Assembly: GCA_018364485.1 (NCBI GenBank)
Contig: JAGZLX010000037.1
Coordinates: forward strand, 1 to 15,308
DNA: 15,308 nt
Direction: 5' to 3'
Origin: Granulicatella adiacens
Lineage (GTDB): Bacteria > Bacillota > Bacilli > Lactobacillales > Aerococcaceae
The position numbers were made by a program, and so were the translations under genes. Shown piece after piece: positions 1 through 7,293 of the stretch. Positions within the stretch are counted from its first letter, which is position 1; each line of letters opens with the position of its first letter. A model generated the notes under the pieces. That model saw nothing but the letters and a program-made list of their open reading frames with translations. It was not told the origin of the DNA and did no database searches.

Positions 1-1562
1 ATCGTTTCCAAGAAACAATTCACGATGGTTTAGCAATCTTAGAAACTATTTTTGCGGACATGAAAGAAGCAAACGAAACAACACTTTCTGGCGAAAATGC
101 GTTCAAACTATATGATACTTATGGATTCCCATATGAATTAACATTAGAATACGCAAGCGACAATGGCTTCACAGTTGATGAAGAAGGATTCCAAGCAGAA
201 ATGCAAGCACAAAAAGACCGTGCGCGTGCTGCTCGTAATACAGAAACATCAATGAACGTACAATCTGCAGTATTACGTGATATCACTGTAGAGAGTGAAT
301 TCGTTGGATATGCTTCAACAACTGAAGAAGGCGTGTTAAAAGCGATTGTTGTGGATGATGAATTAGTTGAATCTGCACATAAAGATGCTCATGCACAATT
401 AGTATTCGACCGTACACCATTCTATGCTGAAATGGGTGGACAATTAGCAGACCACGGTACAATCCAAGATGCCAGCGGTACCGTTGTAGCGAATGTCTTA
501 CAAGTGAAGAAAGCTCCTAACGGACAACCATTACACACAGTTGAAGTGTTAGGCGACTTACAAGTAAACGCAACTTACACATTAGTGGTGGATGCATCTG
601 AACGTGCTAAAATCATTAAAAACCACACAGCAACTCACTTATTACACCAAGCATTAAAAGATGTTCTAGGAACTCACGCAAACCAAGCAGGTTCTCTTGT
701 AACACCAACTGGTTTACGTTTCGACTTCAGTCACTTCGGACAAGTTACTGCTGAAGAATTAGCTGAAATGGAACGTATTGTAAACGAGAAAATCTGGGCT
801 GGGTTAGAAGTCATTACTGTTGAAACAACACTAGAAGATGCGAAGAGCCGCGGGGCAATGGCACTCTTTGGTGAAAAATACGGTAAATTAGTTCGTATGG
901 TCAACATTGGCGACTGGTCAATCGAACTTTGTGGTGGTATCCATGTAGCGAACACTCAAGAAATCGGATTGTTCAAGATTGTTTCTGAATCTGGTATTGG
1001 TGCCGGCGTTCGTCGTATTGAAGCTGTGACAAGTAAAGAAGCCTTTGATTTATTAAGCCATCACGAAAACTTATTAAAACAAGTGGCTGGTGAAGTGAAA
1101 GCCATCCAATTAGATACAGTGGTAGAACGTGTAGCTACTTTAGGTCAAGAATTGAAAGAAGCAAACGGGGAAATTGCGAAACTAAAAGCTAAAATCATGA
1201 AAGCTGAAGTCGCAGATGTCTTCAACAATGTAGAAGAAGTAAACGGAACTTCATTCATCACTGTAGCTCTTGAAAATAAAGAGATGGATGAATTACGTCA
1301 ATTAGCAGATACATGGAGACAAAAAGGTGCGAGCGATATCTTCGTAGTAGGTACTGCTTCTTCTGATAAAGCGAACCTTTTAGTAGCCGTATCTAAAGAC
1401 GCAAATGCAAAAGGATTAAAAGCAGGCGATATCATTAAGGCAATTGCTCCAGCTATCCAAGGTGGAGGCGGAGGCCGTCCTGATATGGCTCAAGCAGGTG
1501 GTAAGAACCCTGCAGGTATTCCACAAGCATTCGAATTGCTTAAAGAATATTTAGCTAAATAA
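1..1562 (+). CDS. alaS: Alanyl-tRNA synthetase, 3' part (5' end outside window)
   Basis: Charges tRNA-Ala with alanine in the cytosol and edits mischarged Ser/Gly-tRNA-Ala. The reading frame is open from base 3, upstream of the first ATG at 60, so the gene is cut by the window edge. About 520 residues are present of a family length near 875, so the N-terminal aminoacylation core is missing. Visible parts are the end of the tRNA-recognition region (LYDTYGFPYELT, from about 105), the editing domain with its zinc-type HTATH motif (624-638) and CGGIH motif (930-944), a coiled-coil stretch rich in Lys/Glu/Ala (about 1085-1215), and the C-Ala domain ending in the Gly-rich GGGGGRPDMAQAGG segment (about 1460-1500). 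All expected motifs of the retained part are intact. It lies directly upstream of the ireB cluster, as in many Firmicutes, but is separated from it by a terminator and a new promoter. Confidence 0.97.
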   Translation, partial: RFQETIHDGLAILETIFADMKEANETTLSGENAFKLYDTYGFPYELTLEYASDNGFTVDEEGFQAEMQAQKDRARAARNTETSMNVQSAVLRDITVESEFVGYASTTEEGVLKAIVVDDELVESAHKDAHAQLVFDRTPFYAEMGGQLADHGTIQDASGTVVANVLQVKKAPNGQPLHTVEVLGDLQVNATYTLVVDASERAKIIKNHTATHLLHQALKDVLGTHANQAGSLVTPTGLRFDFSHFGQVTAEELAEMERIVNEKIWAGLEVITVETTLEDAKSRGAMALFGEKYGKLVRMVNIGDWSIELCGGIHVANTQEIGLFKIVSESGIGAGVRRIEAVTSKEAFDLLSHHENLLKQVAGEVKAIQLDTVVERVATLGQELKEANGEIAKLKAKIMKAEVADVFNNVEEVNGTSFITVALENKEMDELRQLADTWRQKGASDIFVVGTASSDKANLLVAVSKDANAKGLKAGDIIKAIAPAIQGGGGGRPDMAQAGGKNPAGIPQAFELLKEYLAK

Positions 1563-1576
1563 TGTAATGCAAAATG

Positions 1577-1618
1577 AAACCTTCCATGGATTTGAAGAGA
1601 GTCCCGTGGAAGGTTTTT
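1577..1618 (+). terminator. Rho-independent terminator after alaS
   Basis: A 13-base arm (1577-1589) pairs with 1604-1616, with one G-U wobble, around a 14-base loop. It runs into a T tract at 1614-1618. It separates alaS from the ireB operon. Confidence 0.88.
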
Positions 1619-1671
1619 GATTTAAAAGCAAAGGAAAGGCTTTCTAAATGTTAAGAATCGGTAAGTATCAA

Positions 1672-1700
1672 TTGTAGTTTTACCTAAAATCTTGTAAAAT
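1672..1700 (+). promoter_or_regulatory. Promoter of the ireB-ruvX-DUF1292 operon
   Basis: The -35 element TTGTAG (1672-1677) and -10 element TAAAAT (1695-1700) are separated by exactly 17 bases. The start codon of ireB follows 30 bases later, with GAGGTG at 1719-1724 as its ribosome-binding site. Confidence 0.7.
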
Positions 1701-1729
1701 AGGTATATATATTGAAATGAGGTGTCGCT

Positions 1730-1996
1730 ATGAGTTCAATAGATGAAACAGTCCTATTTAAATTTAATGAAAAGGACGAAAAAACCGTTCAAGAAACATT
1801 AACCATCGTTTATGATGCGTTGAATGAGAAGGGGTATAGTTCGATTAATCAAATCGTAGGATACTTGTTATCTGGAGACCCAGCTTATATTCCAAGACAT
1901 CGTGATGCACGTAACCTAATTCGTCGTCACGAAAGAGATGAAATTTTGGAAGAACTCATTAGACATTATATCCGCTCAACAGGAAGAGATGCCTAG
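1730..1996 (+). CDS. ireB: IreB family regulatory phosphoprotein (UPF0297/DUF965)
   Basis: Small cytosolic protein of 88 residues, the family's usual length. In Enterococcus faecalis, IreB is the substrate of the Ser/Thr kinase IreK and phosphatase IreP and modulates intrinsic cephalosporin resistance. The family signature is very clear: INQIVGYLLSGDPAYIPRH (about residues 39-57), then DARNLIRRHERDEILEELI. The N-terminus is MSSIDETVLF, so Thr7, one of the two reported phosphorylation sites in E. faecalis, is present, while the position corresponding to Thr4 is Ile. The start is fixed by the GAGGTG box five bases upstream. It is the first gene of an operon with ruvX and a DUF1292 gene, the standard Firmicutes arrangement. 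The function here is inferred from the family; the kinase gene is not in this window. Confidence 0.95.
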   Translation: MSSIDETVLFKFNEKDEKTVQETLTIVYDALNEKGYSSINQIVGYLLSGDPAYIPRHRDARNLIRRHERDEILEELIRHYIRSTGRDA

Positions 1997-1997
1997 T

Positions 1998-2423
1998 ATG
2001 AGATTAATGGGATTAGATGTCGGAAGTAAAACTGTGGGCGTTGCCGTTAGTGATTTAATGGGTTGGACTGCTCAAGGGGTTGAAACAATTCCGATTAATG
2101 AGAATGCTTCAGAATTCGGGTTCAAACGTGTTGTCGAGTTAGTGGAAGAGTACGGTGTTGAGAAAATCGTCATAGGTCTTCCAAAGAACATGAATAATAC
2201 GGAAGGACCACGTGTAGAAGCGTCCCGTCGTTATGGTGCAAGCCTAGAGAAACGACTAGAAATTCCAATCGTCTATCATGACGAAAGACTCACGACGATG
2301 CAGGCGGAACGAATGCTTGTCGAAGAGGGTAATGTTTCAAGAAAGAAACGCAAACAAGTCATTGATATGCTAGCTGCAGTCATGATTTTGCAAAACTATT
2401 TAGATTTAAATGGAAATCAATAA
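1998..2423 (+). CDS. ruvX: RuvX/YqgF family putative Holliday junction resolvase, pre-16S rRNA nuclease
   Basis: 141-residue RNase H-fold protein of the YqgF family. Members are reported to process the 5' end of pre-16S rRNA and were first proposed as Holliday junction resolvases. The fold's acidic motif is at the start (MGLDVGSKTVGVAVSD), followed by VIGLPKNMNNTEGPR in the middle, DERLTTMQAERML (about residues 95-107) and the C-terminal Asp in VIDMLAAVMILQNYLD. I chose the ATG at 1998: it lies one base after the ireB stop, is preceded by AGGAAGAG at 1981-1988 and begins right at the conserved motif. An in-frame ATG at 1938 would add 20 unconserved residues inside ireB. Translation is probably coupled to ireB. 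Confidence 0.94.
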   Translation: MRLMGLDVGSKTVGVAVSDLMGWTAQGVETIPINENASEFGFKRVVELVEEYGVEKIVIGLPKNMNNTEGPRVEASRRYGASLEKRLEIPIVYHDERLTTMQAERMLVEEGNVSRKKRKQVIDMLAAVMILQNYLDLNGNQ

Positions 2424-2443
2424 CAAAGGGAAGAGGAAAGAAA

Positions 2444-2767
2444 ATGACAGAACATCACGATCACGATCATGAACATGATCACTTAGAAGGCCACGAAGGT
2501 CATGAACATATTACAATCATCGACGAAGAAGGAAATGAAATTTTACACGAAGTATTATTCACTTTCGAATCAGATGATTTCAATAAATCATATGTATTAT
2601 GCTACCCAGCAGGAATTCCTGAAGGAGAAGAAGTAGAATTACAAGCATTCTCATATGTTGAAGGCGAAGATGGTACTGAAGGTCAATTAAACCCAATCGA
2701 AACTGAAGCTGAATGGGATATGGTTGAAGAAGTATTAAACACATTCTTAGCTGAAGAAGATTTATAA
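2444..2767 (+). CDS. DUF1292 (UPF0473, YrzB-like) protein with His-rich N-terminus
   Basis: 107-residue acidic protein. The DUF1292 core starts near residue 24 (ITIIDEEGNEILHEVLFTF) and includes SYVLCYPAG and the C-terminal EWDMVEEVLNTFLAEED. Its biochemical function is not known to me. The N-terminus is striking: nine histidines within the first 22 residues (positions 4, 5, 7, 9, 11, 13, 17, 20, 22) alternate with Asp and Glu, which looks like a metal-binding tail. The gene is third in the operon after ireB and ruvX, 20 bases downstream of ruvX, with an AGGAAAG site at 2434-2440. Conservation of this gene trio suggests a housekeeping role, but the window does not show what it is. Low sequence complexity at 2453-2482 reflects the repeated His/Asp/Glu codons. 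Confidence 0.93.
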   Translation: MTEHHDHDHEHDHLEGHEGHEHITIIDEEGNEILHEVLFTFESDDFNKSYVLCYPAGIPEGEEVELQAFSYVEGEDGTEGQLNPIETEAEWDMVEEVLNTFLAEEDL

Positions 2768-2776
2768 TCAATAATA

Positions 2777-2804
2777 GAGCTTGGGGGGAACCTCAAGCTT
2801 TTTT
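2777..2804 (+). terminator. Rho-independent terminator after the DUF1292 gene
   Basis: Arm AGCTTGGGG (2778-2786), loop GGAA and arm CCTCAAGCT (2791-2799), with one wobble pair. Six T residues follow (2799-2804). Confidence 0.88.
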
Positions 2805-2835
2805 GTTTCAGGGGCACTCTTTATGATTGACTTTC

Positions 2836-2864
2836 TTCATTTTTCAATAAGAATGAGGTATAAT
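2836..2864 (+). promoter_or_regulatory. Promoter of mltG-udk
   Basis: A perfect TATAAT (2859-2864) has a weak -35 TTCATT (2836-2841) at 17 bases. The mltG start lies 47 bases beyond the -10, with GGGGGAAG at 2901-2908 as ribosome-binding site. A better-looking TTGACT at 2827 is too far away (26 bases). Confidence 0.6.
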
Positions 2865-2911
2865 AACTACAACTATGGTTATCATTTGATACCAATTTAA
2901 GGGGGAAGACA

Positions 2912-4057
2912 ATGTCTCAGAATGAACATAAAAAGCATTCCTTAATTTCTGATACGGATACGAAAAGAGATATTCGTAAAAAGGAAACTTCTATTATCAA
3001 AAAGATAATGAAATATTTTATGATTGCACTTTTAGTAATTGTCCTAGTAGGGGGATTCTTTACTTGGAATTATATTAAAGGAGAAACACAACCGGTTGAT
3101 ACAGCACAAACCGAATTGATTTCATTTGAAATTGAACAAGGAGCATCTGTTAAAGAAGTATCAAAAGCGCTTCAGGATGAAGGAATTATCCGTAATTCGA
3201 AACTCTTCAATTTCTATTTGAAATTCAAAAACGTTTCTGGATTTAAATCAGGATTGTACCATGTTTCTAAGAGTATGACACTCGATGAAATTATCGCGGA
3301 ACTTTCGGGTCAAGGAAAAGATAAAGATCAAAACGCGACAAAAGTTCTAATTCGTGAAGGGGAACAATTAACTGAAATCGCCAAAGAAGTTGAAAAATCT
3401 ACAAAATACTCTGCTGAAGATTTCATGGCAAAAGTTCAAGACGAAGATTTCTTACGTTATTTAGTTCAAAAATTCCCTAAATTATTGACTCAATCGTATA
3501 ATGGCTACCAAGTGAAATATGTACTTGAAGGATACTTATTCCCAGCGACATACGATATGAATGACTCAAAAACACTTCAAATGTTAATTACAGAAATGGT
3601 TGCTAAAACAGATGAAGTTATGTCGAAATACTACGATAAGATTTTAGCAAGTGACTATACATTGCAAGAAACTATGGCAATGGCTTCTTTAATCGAAAAA
3701 GAAGGGACTAAACTAGAAGATCGTAAGAAAATCTCTAGTGTATTCCATAATCGTATTAAAGATAATATGATGCTTCAAACAGACGTGTCTGTTCAATACG
3801 CGTTAGGCGAACACAAAGAAGCCCTTTCTTTAGAAGACTTAGAAGTAGATTCTCCATATAATCTCTATAAAAACTATGGCGTAGGTCCTGGACCTTATAA
3901 CAGCCCAAGTGAGGATGCCATTGTTGCAGCGATGGAACCGGCTGATACAGAGTACTTATACTTCCTAGCAGATATTCATACAAAAGAAATCTACTATGCG
4001 AAAACGTATGAAGAACATTTAGAGTTAAAAGCTAAGTATATTGATAATAAGGAGTAG
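2912..4057 (+). CDS. mltG: Endolytic transglycosylase MltG (YceG-like)
   Basis: Membrane-anchored lytic transglycosylase that cleaves nascent peptidoglycan glycan strands and sets chain length; in cocci it works with the elongation machinery. The 381 residues start with a charged cytosolic tail (about 1-32), then one transmembrane helix (about 35-52, FMIALLVIVLVGGFFTW), leaving the rest outside. A LysM-like subdomain (about 70-135) precedes the catalytic YceG domain. Visible family motifs are LEGYLFPATY, ASLIEKEG with candidate catalytic Glu262 (codon at 3695), DVSVQYALG, YNLYKNYGVGPGPYNSPSEDA and the AAMEPADTEYLYFLAD end. The cytosolic tail is short compared with the long tails of pneumococcal MltG. 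It heads a two-gene unit with udk, as in several Firmicutes. The protein looks full length. Confidence 0.96.
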   Translation: MSQNEHKKHSLISDTDTKRDIRKKETSIIKKIMKYFMIALLVIVLVGGFFTWNYIKGETQPVDTAQTELISFEIEQGASVKEVSKALQDEGIIRNSKLFNFYLKFKNVSGFKSGLYHVSKSMTLDEIIAELSGQGKDKDQNATKVLIREGEQLTEIAKEVEKSTKYSAEDFMAKVQDEDFLRYLVQKFPKLLTQSYNGYQVKYVLEGYLFPATYDMNDSKTLQMLITEMVAKTDEVMSKYYDKILASDYTLQETMAMASLIEKEGTKLEDRKKISSVFHNRIKDNMMLQTDVSVQYALGEHKEALSLEDLEVDSPYNLYKNYGVGPGPYNSPSEDAIVAAMEPADTEYLYFLADIHTKEIYYAKTYEEHLELKAKYIDNKE

Positions 4058-4060
4058 GTC

Positions 4061-4693
4061 ATGGAAAAGAAAAAGCCAATCGTTATCGGAGTTACAGGTG
4101 GTTCTGGGAGTGGGAAAACAAGTGTGAGTCGTAAAATTTTGGAGAACTTCCCAGATTTAACGATTTGTAAAATTGATCAAGACTACTATTATAAAGATCA
4201 AAGTCATATGCCGTTTGAAGAACGTTTAAAAACGAACTATGACCATCCATTTGCTTTCGATACAGATTTATTAATTGAACATATGAATAAATTAATTAAT
4301 TTCGAATCGATTGAAGAGCCCGTATATGATTATGAAAATCATACAAGAAGCGATAGAACAATCCATCAAGAGCCAAAAGATGTTATCCTAATTGAAGGAA
4401 TTCTTATTCTTGAAGATGAACGCTTGCGTGATTTGATGGACATCAAGGTGTATGTAGATACGGACGACGATATTCGTATCATTCGACGTATTAAACGTGA
4501 CATGGTGGAACGTGGGAGAACACTCGATTCAATCATTCATCAATATATGTCGGTTGTAAAACCAATGCATCACCAATTTATTGAACCAACGAAAAAATTC
4601 GCGGACATTATTATCCCTGAAGGTGGTTCAAATACAGTAGCGATTGACTTAATGACTACAAAAATTGCTTCAATTTTATCTCATTTAAATTAA
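4061..4693 (+). CDS. udk: Uridine/cytidine kinase
   Basis: Phosphorylates uridine and cytidine to UMP and CMP in the pyrimidine salvage pathway. The length of 210 residues is typical. The Walker A P-loop GGSGSGKTS lies at residues 13-21, followed by the conserved DQDYYYKD stretch (about residues 39-46), YDHPFAFD, PVYDYENHTR, VILIEGILIL (Walker B region), RRIKRDMVERGR (the lid arginines) and FIEPTKKFADIIIPEGG near the C-terminus. The GGAG ribosome-binding site (4051-4054) overlaps the end of mltG, and only three bases separate the two genes, so translation is likely coupled. The mltG-udk-greA order is common in Firmicutes. Confidence 0.96.
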   Translation: MEKKKPIVIGVTGGSGSGKTSVSRKILENFPDLTICKIDQDYYYKDQSHMPFEERLKTNYDHPFAFDTDLLIEHMNKLINFESIEEPVYDYENHTRSDRTIHQEPKDVILIEGILILEDERLRDLMDIKVYVDTDDDIRIIRRIKRDMVERGRTLDSIIHQYMSVVKPMHHQFIEPTKKFADIIIPEGGSNTVAIDLMTTKIASILSHLN

Positions 4694-4701
4694 ATTGTTA
4701 A

Positions 4702-4732
4702 CCCCTAGGAACGCTGTCCTAGGGGCTTTTTT
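4702..4732 (+). terminator. Rho-independent terminator after udk
   Basis: A perfect 9-base stem, CCCCTAGGA (4702-4710) with TCCTAGGGG (4717-4725), has a 6-base loop and is followed by C and six T residues (4727-4732). Confidence 0.93.
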
Positions 4733-4787
4733 ATGGGGTTATGCTCAAAATAAGTAGTTAAAATACAATTAAATTTTTCTCTAGGGC

Positions 4788-4816
4788 TTGCAATCTCGGT
4801 TATAAAATGTTAAAGT
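4788..4816 (+). promoter_or_regulatory. Promoter of greA
   Basis: TTGCAA (4788-4793), a 17-base spacer and TAAAGT (4811-4816), with TG at 4808-4809 forming an extended -10. A small perfect inverted repeat, TAGATT (4827-4832) with AATCTA (4838-4843), follows in the predicted leader. Confidence 0.55.
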
Positions 4817-4868
4817 TTTAGCATTGTAGATTGAGATAATCTAAAAAAACGATATAGGGGAGAATCGT

Positions 4869-5348
4869 ATGACTGAAAAAGTATTTCCAATGACGCTTGA
4901 AGGGAAAGCAAAACTTGAAGCTGAATTAGAAGAATTAAAAGTCGTTAAACGTAAAGAAATCGTAGAGCGTATCAAAATTGCTCGTAGCTACGGTGACTTA
5001 TCTGAAAACTCTGAATATGAATCAGCTAAAGATGAGCAAGCATTCGTAGAAGGACGTATTTCAACGTTAGAAAAAATGATTCGTTTTGCGGAAATCATCG
5101 ATGATAACAATGTAGAAAAAGATGTTGTTTCACTAGGAAGAAAAATTACGTTTATCGAATTACCAGATGGAGACGAAGAAACTTACACAATCGTGGGTAG
5201 TGCTGAAGCAAACCCAGTTGAAGGTAAAATTTCAAATGACTCTCCAATTGCCAAAGGAATTATTGGTAAAAAACTAAATGAAGAAGTGGTGATTCCAACA
5301 CCAGGCGGAGAAATGAAAATCAGAATTATTGATATTCAATCTGCGTAA
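4869..5348 (+). CDS. greA: Transcription elongation factor GreA
   Basis: Rescues backtracked RNA polymerase by stimulating cleavage of the nascent transcript. The 159-residue length is typical. The N-terminal antiparallel coiled coil (about residues 8-77) carries ARSYGDLSENSEYESAKDEQ, whose tip acidic residues (the D and E of GDLSENSE) are those that reach the polymerase active site. The C-terminal FKBP-like domain contains TYTIVGSAEANP, SNDSPIAKGIIGKK and EVVIPTPGGEMKIRI. The ribosome-binding site GGGGAGA lies at 4857-4863. It is a single-gene unit with its own promoter and terminator. All family landmarks are intact. Confidence 0.97.
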   Translation: MTEKVFPMTLEGKAKLEAELEELKVVKRKEIVERIKIARSYGDLSENSEYESAKDEQAFVEGRISTLEKMIRFAEIIDDNNVEKDVVSLGRKITFIELPDGDEETYTIVGSAEANPVEGKISNDSPIAKGIIGKKLNEEVVIPTPGGEMKIRIIDIQSA

Positions 5349-5367
5349 TCCATTCATTTGAAACGAA

Positions 5368-5398
5368 GAAGAGCTAGGAAATGTCCTAGCTCTTTTTT
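5368..5398 (+). terminator. Rho-independent terminator after greA
   Basis: A perfect 10-base stem, AGAGCTAGGA (5370-5379) with TCCTAGCTCT (5384-5393), has an AATG tetraloop and is followed by a T tract to 5398. Confidence 0.93.
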
Positions 5399-5464
5399 GT
5401 TCGATTTCATCCTTAAGTCTGATGGAAGGATTTTCAATTCATGATAGGATTGAACGTGAGAAGA

Positions 5465-5473
5465 TGGTATACT
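5465..5473 (+). promoter_or_regulatory. Extended -10 promoter of liaFSR
   Basis: TG at 5465-5466, one base, then TATACT (5468-5473) forms a good extended -10. No good -35 is present at 17 bases; the TTGAAC at 5450-5455 is only 12 bases away. A weak -35 would suit a promoter activated by LiaR, but I could not identify a convincing LiaR-type box. Confidence 0.5.
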
Positions 5474-5497
5474 AATACCTGTAACGGAGGTGAGAAG

Positions 5498-6232
5498 ATG
5501 AATAAACTGAAACGAATACTAATTGTACTATTAATGGGAGTGATTGTCTCCGCTATTGAAATGACTTCAAAATTGGGCCTCTTCATCTTCTTTTCAATTG
5601 GGGTCGCCATTACAATGTTTAGTTTTATTGTTTTTAGACGTGTTAAATTTTTAAGAAATAGTGGAATGTGCTTTGGGGCACTCTTTATCATTTTACCGCT
5701 TCTATCCACTGCGGGTATTTGGCTAGGAATGATTGGGGCATTGCTCCTGTTATTCTTTACTAAAGATAGTTTCTCGATTGCTTCTTTCTCAGGAATGTTT
5801 TCGAAAAAGGGCCGACAAGAATATATTTTTGTGAACTCTCATGAAGATACACCGACACCAGGAGAAATTCATCGATATGATTGGTTTGGAAATCAAGAAG
5901 TGGGGAACGAACCATATGAGTGGAATGATATTAATGCAGGGCAGCTTGTAGGAGACACCATCATCGATTTAGGAAACACGATTCTTCCCGCTAAGGAAAA
6001 TGTGATCGTCATTCGAAAAGGATTTGGTCGTGTTCGAATTTTAGTTCCGTACGGGGTAGGAGTCATGATTCATCATCATGCATTCGGCGGTCAAGTGGAG
6101 TTTGAAGGACAAACATACGCATTAAGTAATGAATCTATTCAGTTATATAGTTCAGGATACAATCGTAGCACGAAGAAGATTAAGATTTATACAACGATTG
6201 TCGCTGGGAAAATTGAGGTGATTGAAGCATGA
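5498..6232 (+). CDS. liaF: LiaF-like membrane regulator of cell-envelope stress system
   Basis: LiaF proteins hold the LiaS kinase inactive until cell-wall-active antibiotics disturb the membrane. The predicted protein has 244 residues, close to the 241 of Bacillus subtilis LiaF. The N-terminal part is hydrophobic, with about four membrane segments (roughly residues 6-22, 26-46, 55-71 and 72-88). A soluble C-terminal beta-rich domain (about residues 100-244) contains VGDTIIDLGNTILP, VIVIRKGFGRVRILVPYGVGV and FGGQVEFEG, typical of the LiaF C-terminal family. I chose the ATG at 5498 because it has a strong GGAGG site (5486-5490); an in-frame ATG at 5441 lies upstream of the promoter -10. The stop overlaps the liaS start (ATGA), which supports one operon. 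Confidence 0.9.
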   Translation: MNKLKRILIVLLMGVIVSAIEMTSKLGLFIFFSIGVAITMFSFIVFRRVKFLRNSGMCFGALFIILPLLSTAGIWLGMIGALLLLFFTKDSFSIASFSGMFSKKGRQEYIFVNSHEDTPTPGEIHRYDWFGNQEVGNEPYEWNDINAGQLVGDTIIDLGNTILPAKENVIVIRKGFGRVRILVPYGVGVMIHHHAFGGQVEFEGQTYALSNESIQLYSSGYNRSTKKIKIYTTIVAGKIEVIEA

Positions 6233-7293
6233 AGCAACGCCTCGTTAAAAGCTGGATGCTTTATTCAGCGGTTTACAGTTTTGTTAGTACTGTTTTCCTA
6301 TTCCTATTCCGCAGATGGATTCGCTATGAAATAGTAGAGACGCTAAGTATTCAAGAGATGCTTGGAACGATTACACTATTTCTATTATTGATTTTATTCT
6401 TTGGTTTTGTGACTGCTTCTATAATGATTATCCTAAATCGCCAGGCAGAGCGTAAAATTAGCGAGCAGTTACTTATGATTCAAAAAGCTAAGACGACACT
6501 CGTAAAAGAAGCCGATAGCCCAAATTGGATTATGGAAGCAACAGTTGTAGACTTAAATGATTTCTACGAACAAACGGCTGCACTCTCAGAACGATTAGAA
6601 AAATTATCATTAGAAGTACAGCAATTAGGTAGCAAGCCGCAGTTTTTAGGGACTGAAACAAAAGAGCAGGTTATCGAACAAGAGAGACGCCGTATCGCTC
6701 GCGAATTACATGATTCTGTAAGCCAGCAGCTCTTTGCGGCGATGATGATGATTTCTGCCTTAAACGAACGTGCTGACAAGTTTGATGAAAAAGAACAAAA
6801 ACAATTGAAGATGATTGAACATGTGCTCTCACAAGCACAATCGGAGATGCGCGCATTGCTTCTACACCTTCGACCAATTTCACTAGAAAGCAAATCGTTG
6901 AAAGCAGGTATCGAAGGATTACTTGTCGAATTGCAAACGAAAGTGCAAATGAAGATTCATTGGGATATAGAAGACGTGAAACTTCCTGAAGGCGTCGAAG
7001 ATCACCTCTTCAGAATCGCCCAAGAACTTCTATCGAATACATTGCGTCATTCGCATGCAACGACTTTGGAAGTATACTTACGACAAACAGACTCCAACGT
7101 TCTCTTTAAGATAGAGGATAATGGGGTTGGATTTAATAGTGAGGAAATTCTTCCGGGAAGCTATGGAATTAATAATATGAAAGAAAGAGTGCAAGGACTC
7201 GGTGGACAGGTGAAAATTGTCAGCTTCCCAAATCAAGGAACGACAATTGAAATCAAGATTCCGCTCAGTCGTGACATGGAGGATGAACAATGA
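6229..7293 (+). CDS. liaS: LiaS/VraS-type sensor histidine kinase
   Basis: Membrane histidine kinase that phosphorylates LiaR in response to envelope stress such as lipid II-binding antibiotics or daptomycin. The 354 residues show two transmembrane helices (about 11-27 and 44-68) with only a short outside loop, the intramembrane-sensing layout of this family. A HAMP-like and coiled-coil linker follows (about 69-155), then the HisKA_3 box ERRRIARELHDSVSQQLFA with phospho-acceptor His161 (codon at 6709). The ATPase domain has the N box ELLSNTLRHS (Asn270), the G1 box DNGVGF (Asp297) and the G2 region GSYGINNMKERVQGLGG, ending near GTTIEIKIPL. Translation is coupled to liaF and liaR by 4-base overlaps at both ends; GAGGTG at 6215-6220 is the ribosome-binding site. 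Confidence 0.94.
   Translation: MKQRLVKSWMLYSAVYSFVSTVFLFLFRRWIRYEIVETLSIQEMLGTITLFLLLILFFGFVTASIMIILNRQAERKISEQLLMIQKAKTTLVKEADSPNWIMEATVVDLNDFYEQTAALSERLEKLSLEVQQLGSKPQFLGTETKEQVIEQERRRIARELHDSVSQQLFAAMMMISALNERADKFDEKEQKQLKMIEHVLSQAQSEMRALLLHLRPISLESKSLKAGIEGLLVELQTKVQMKIHWDIEDVKLPEGVEDHLFRIAQELLSNTLRHSHATTLEVYLRQTDSNVLFKIEDNGVGFNSEEILPGSYGINNMKERVQGLGGQVKIVSFPNQGTTIEIKIPLSRDMEDEQ

Noticed and set aside
1563..1729. Possible small RNA or riboswitch between alaS and ireB
   Set aside because: Only the alaS terminator and the ireB promoter are visible, and together they account for most of the gap.
1938..1997. Longer ruvX start at ATG 1938
   Set aside because: It lies within ireB, adds 20 residues with no family resemblance and has a weaker context than ATG 1998, which directly precedes the conserved DxG motif.
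2453..2482. Repetitive CATGATCAC-type DNA as a possible repeat array
   Set aside because: It is explained by codons for alternating His, Asp and Glu in the DUF1292 protein and does not extend beyond the gene.
5416..5433. CesR/LiaR-type inverted box before liaF
   Set aside because: Only the left half AGTCT is present; the right half does not match at any sensible spacing.
5441..5497. Longer liaF start at ATG 5441
   Set aside because: The extra 19 residues are not hydrophobic or conserved, and the likely promoter -10 and the GGAGG site both lie after this ATG.
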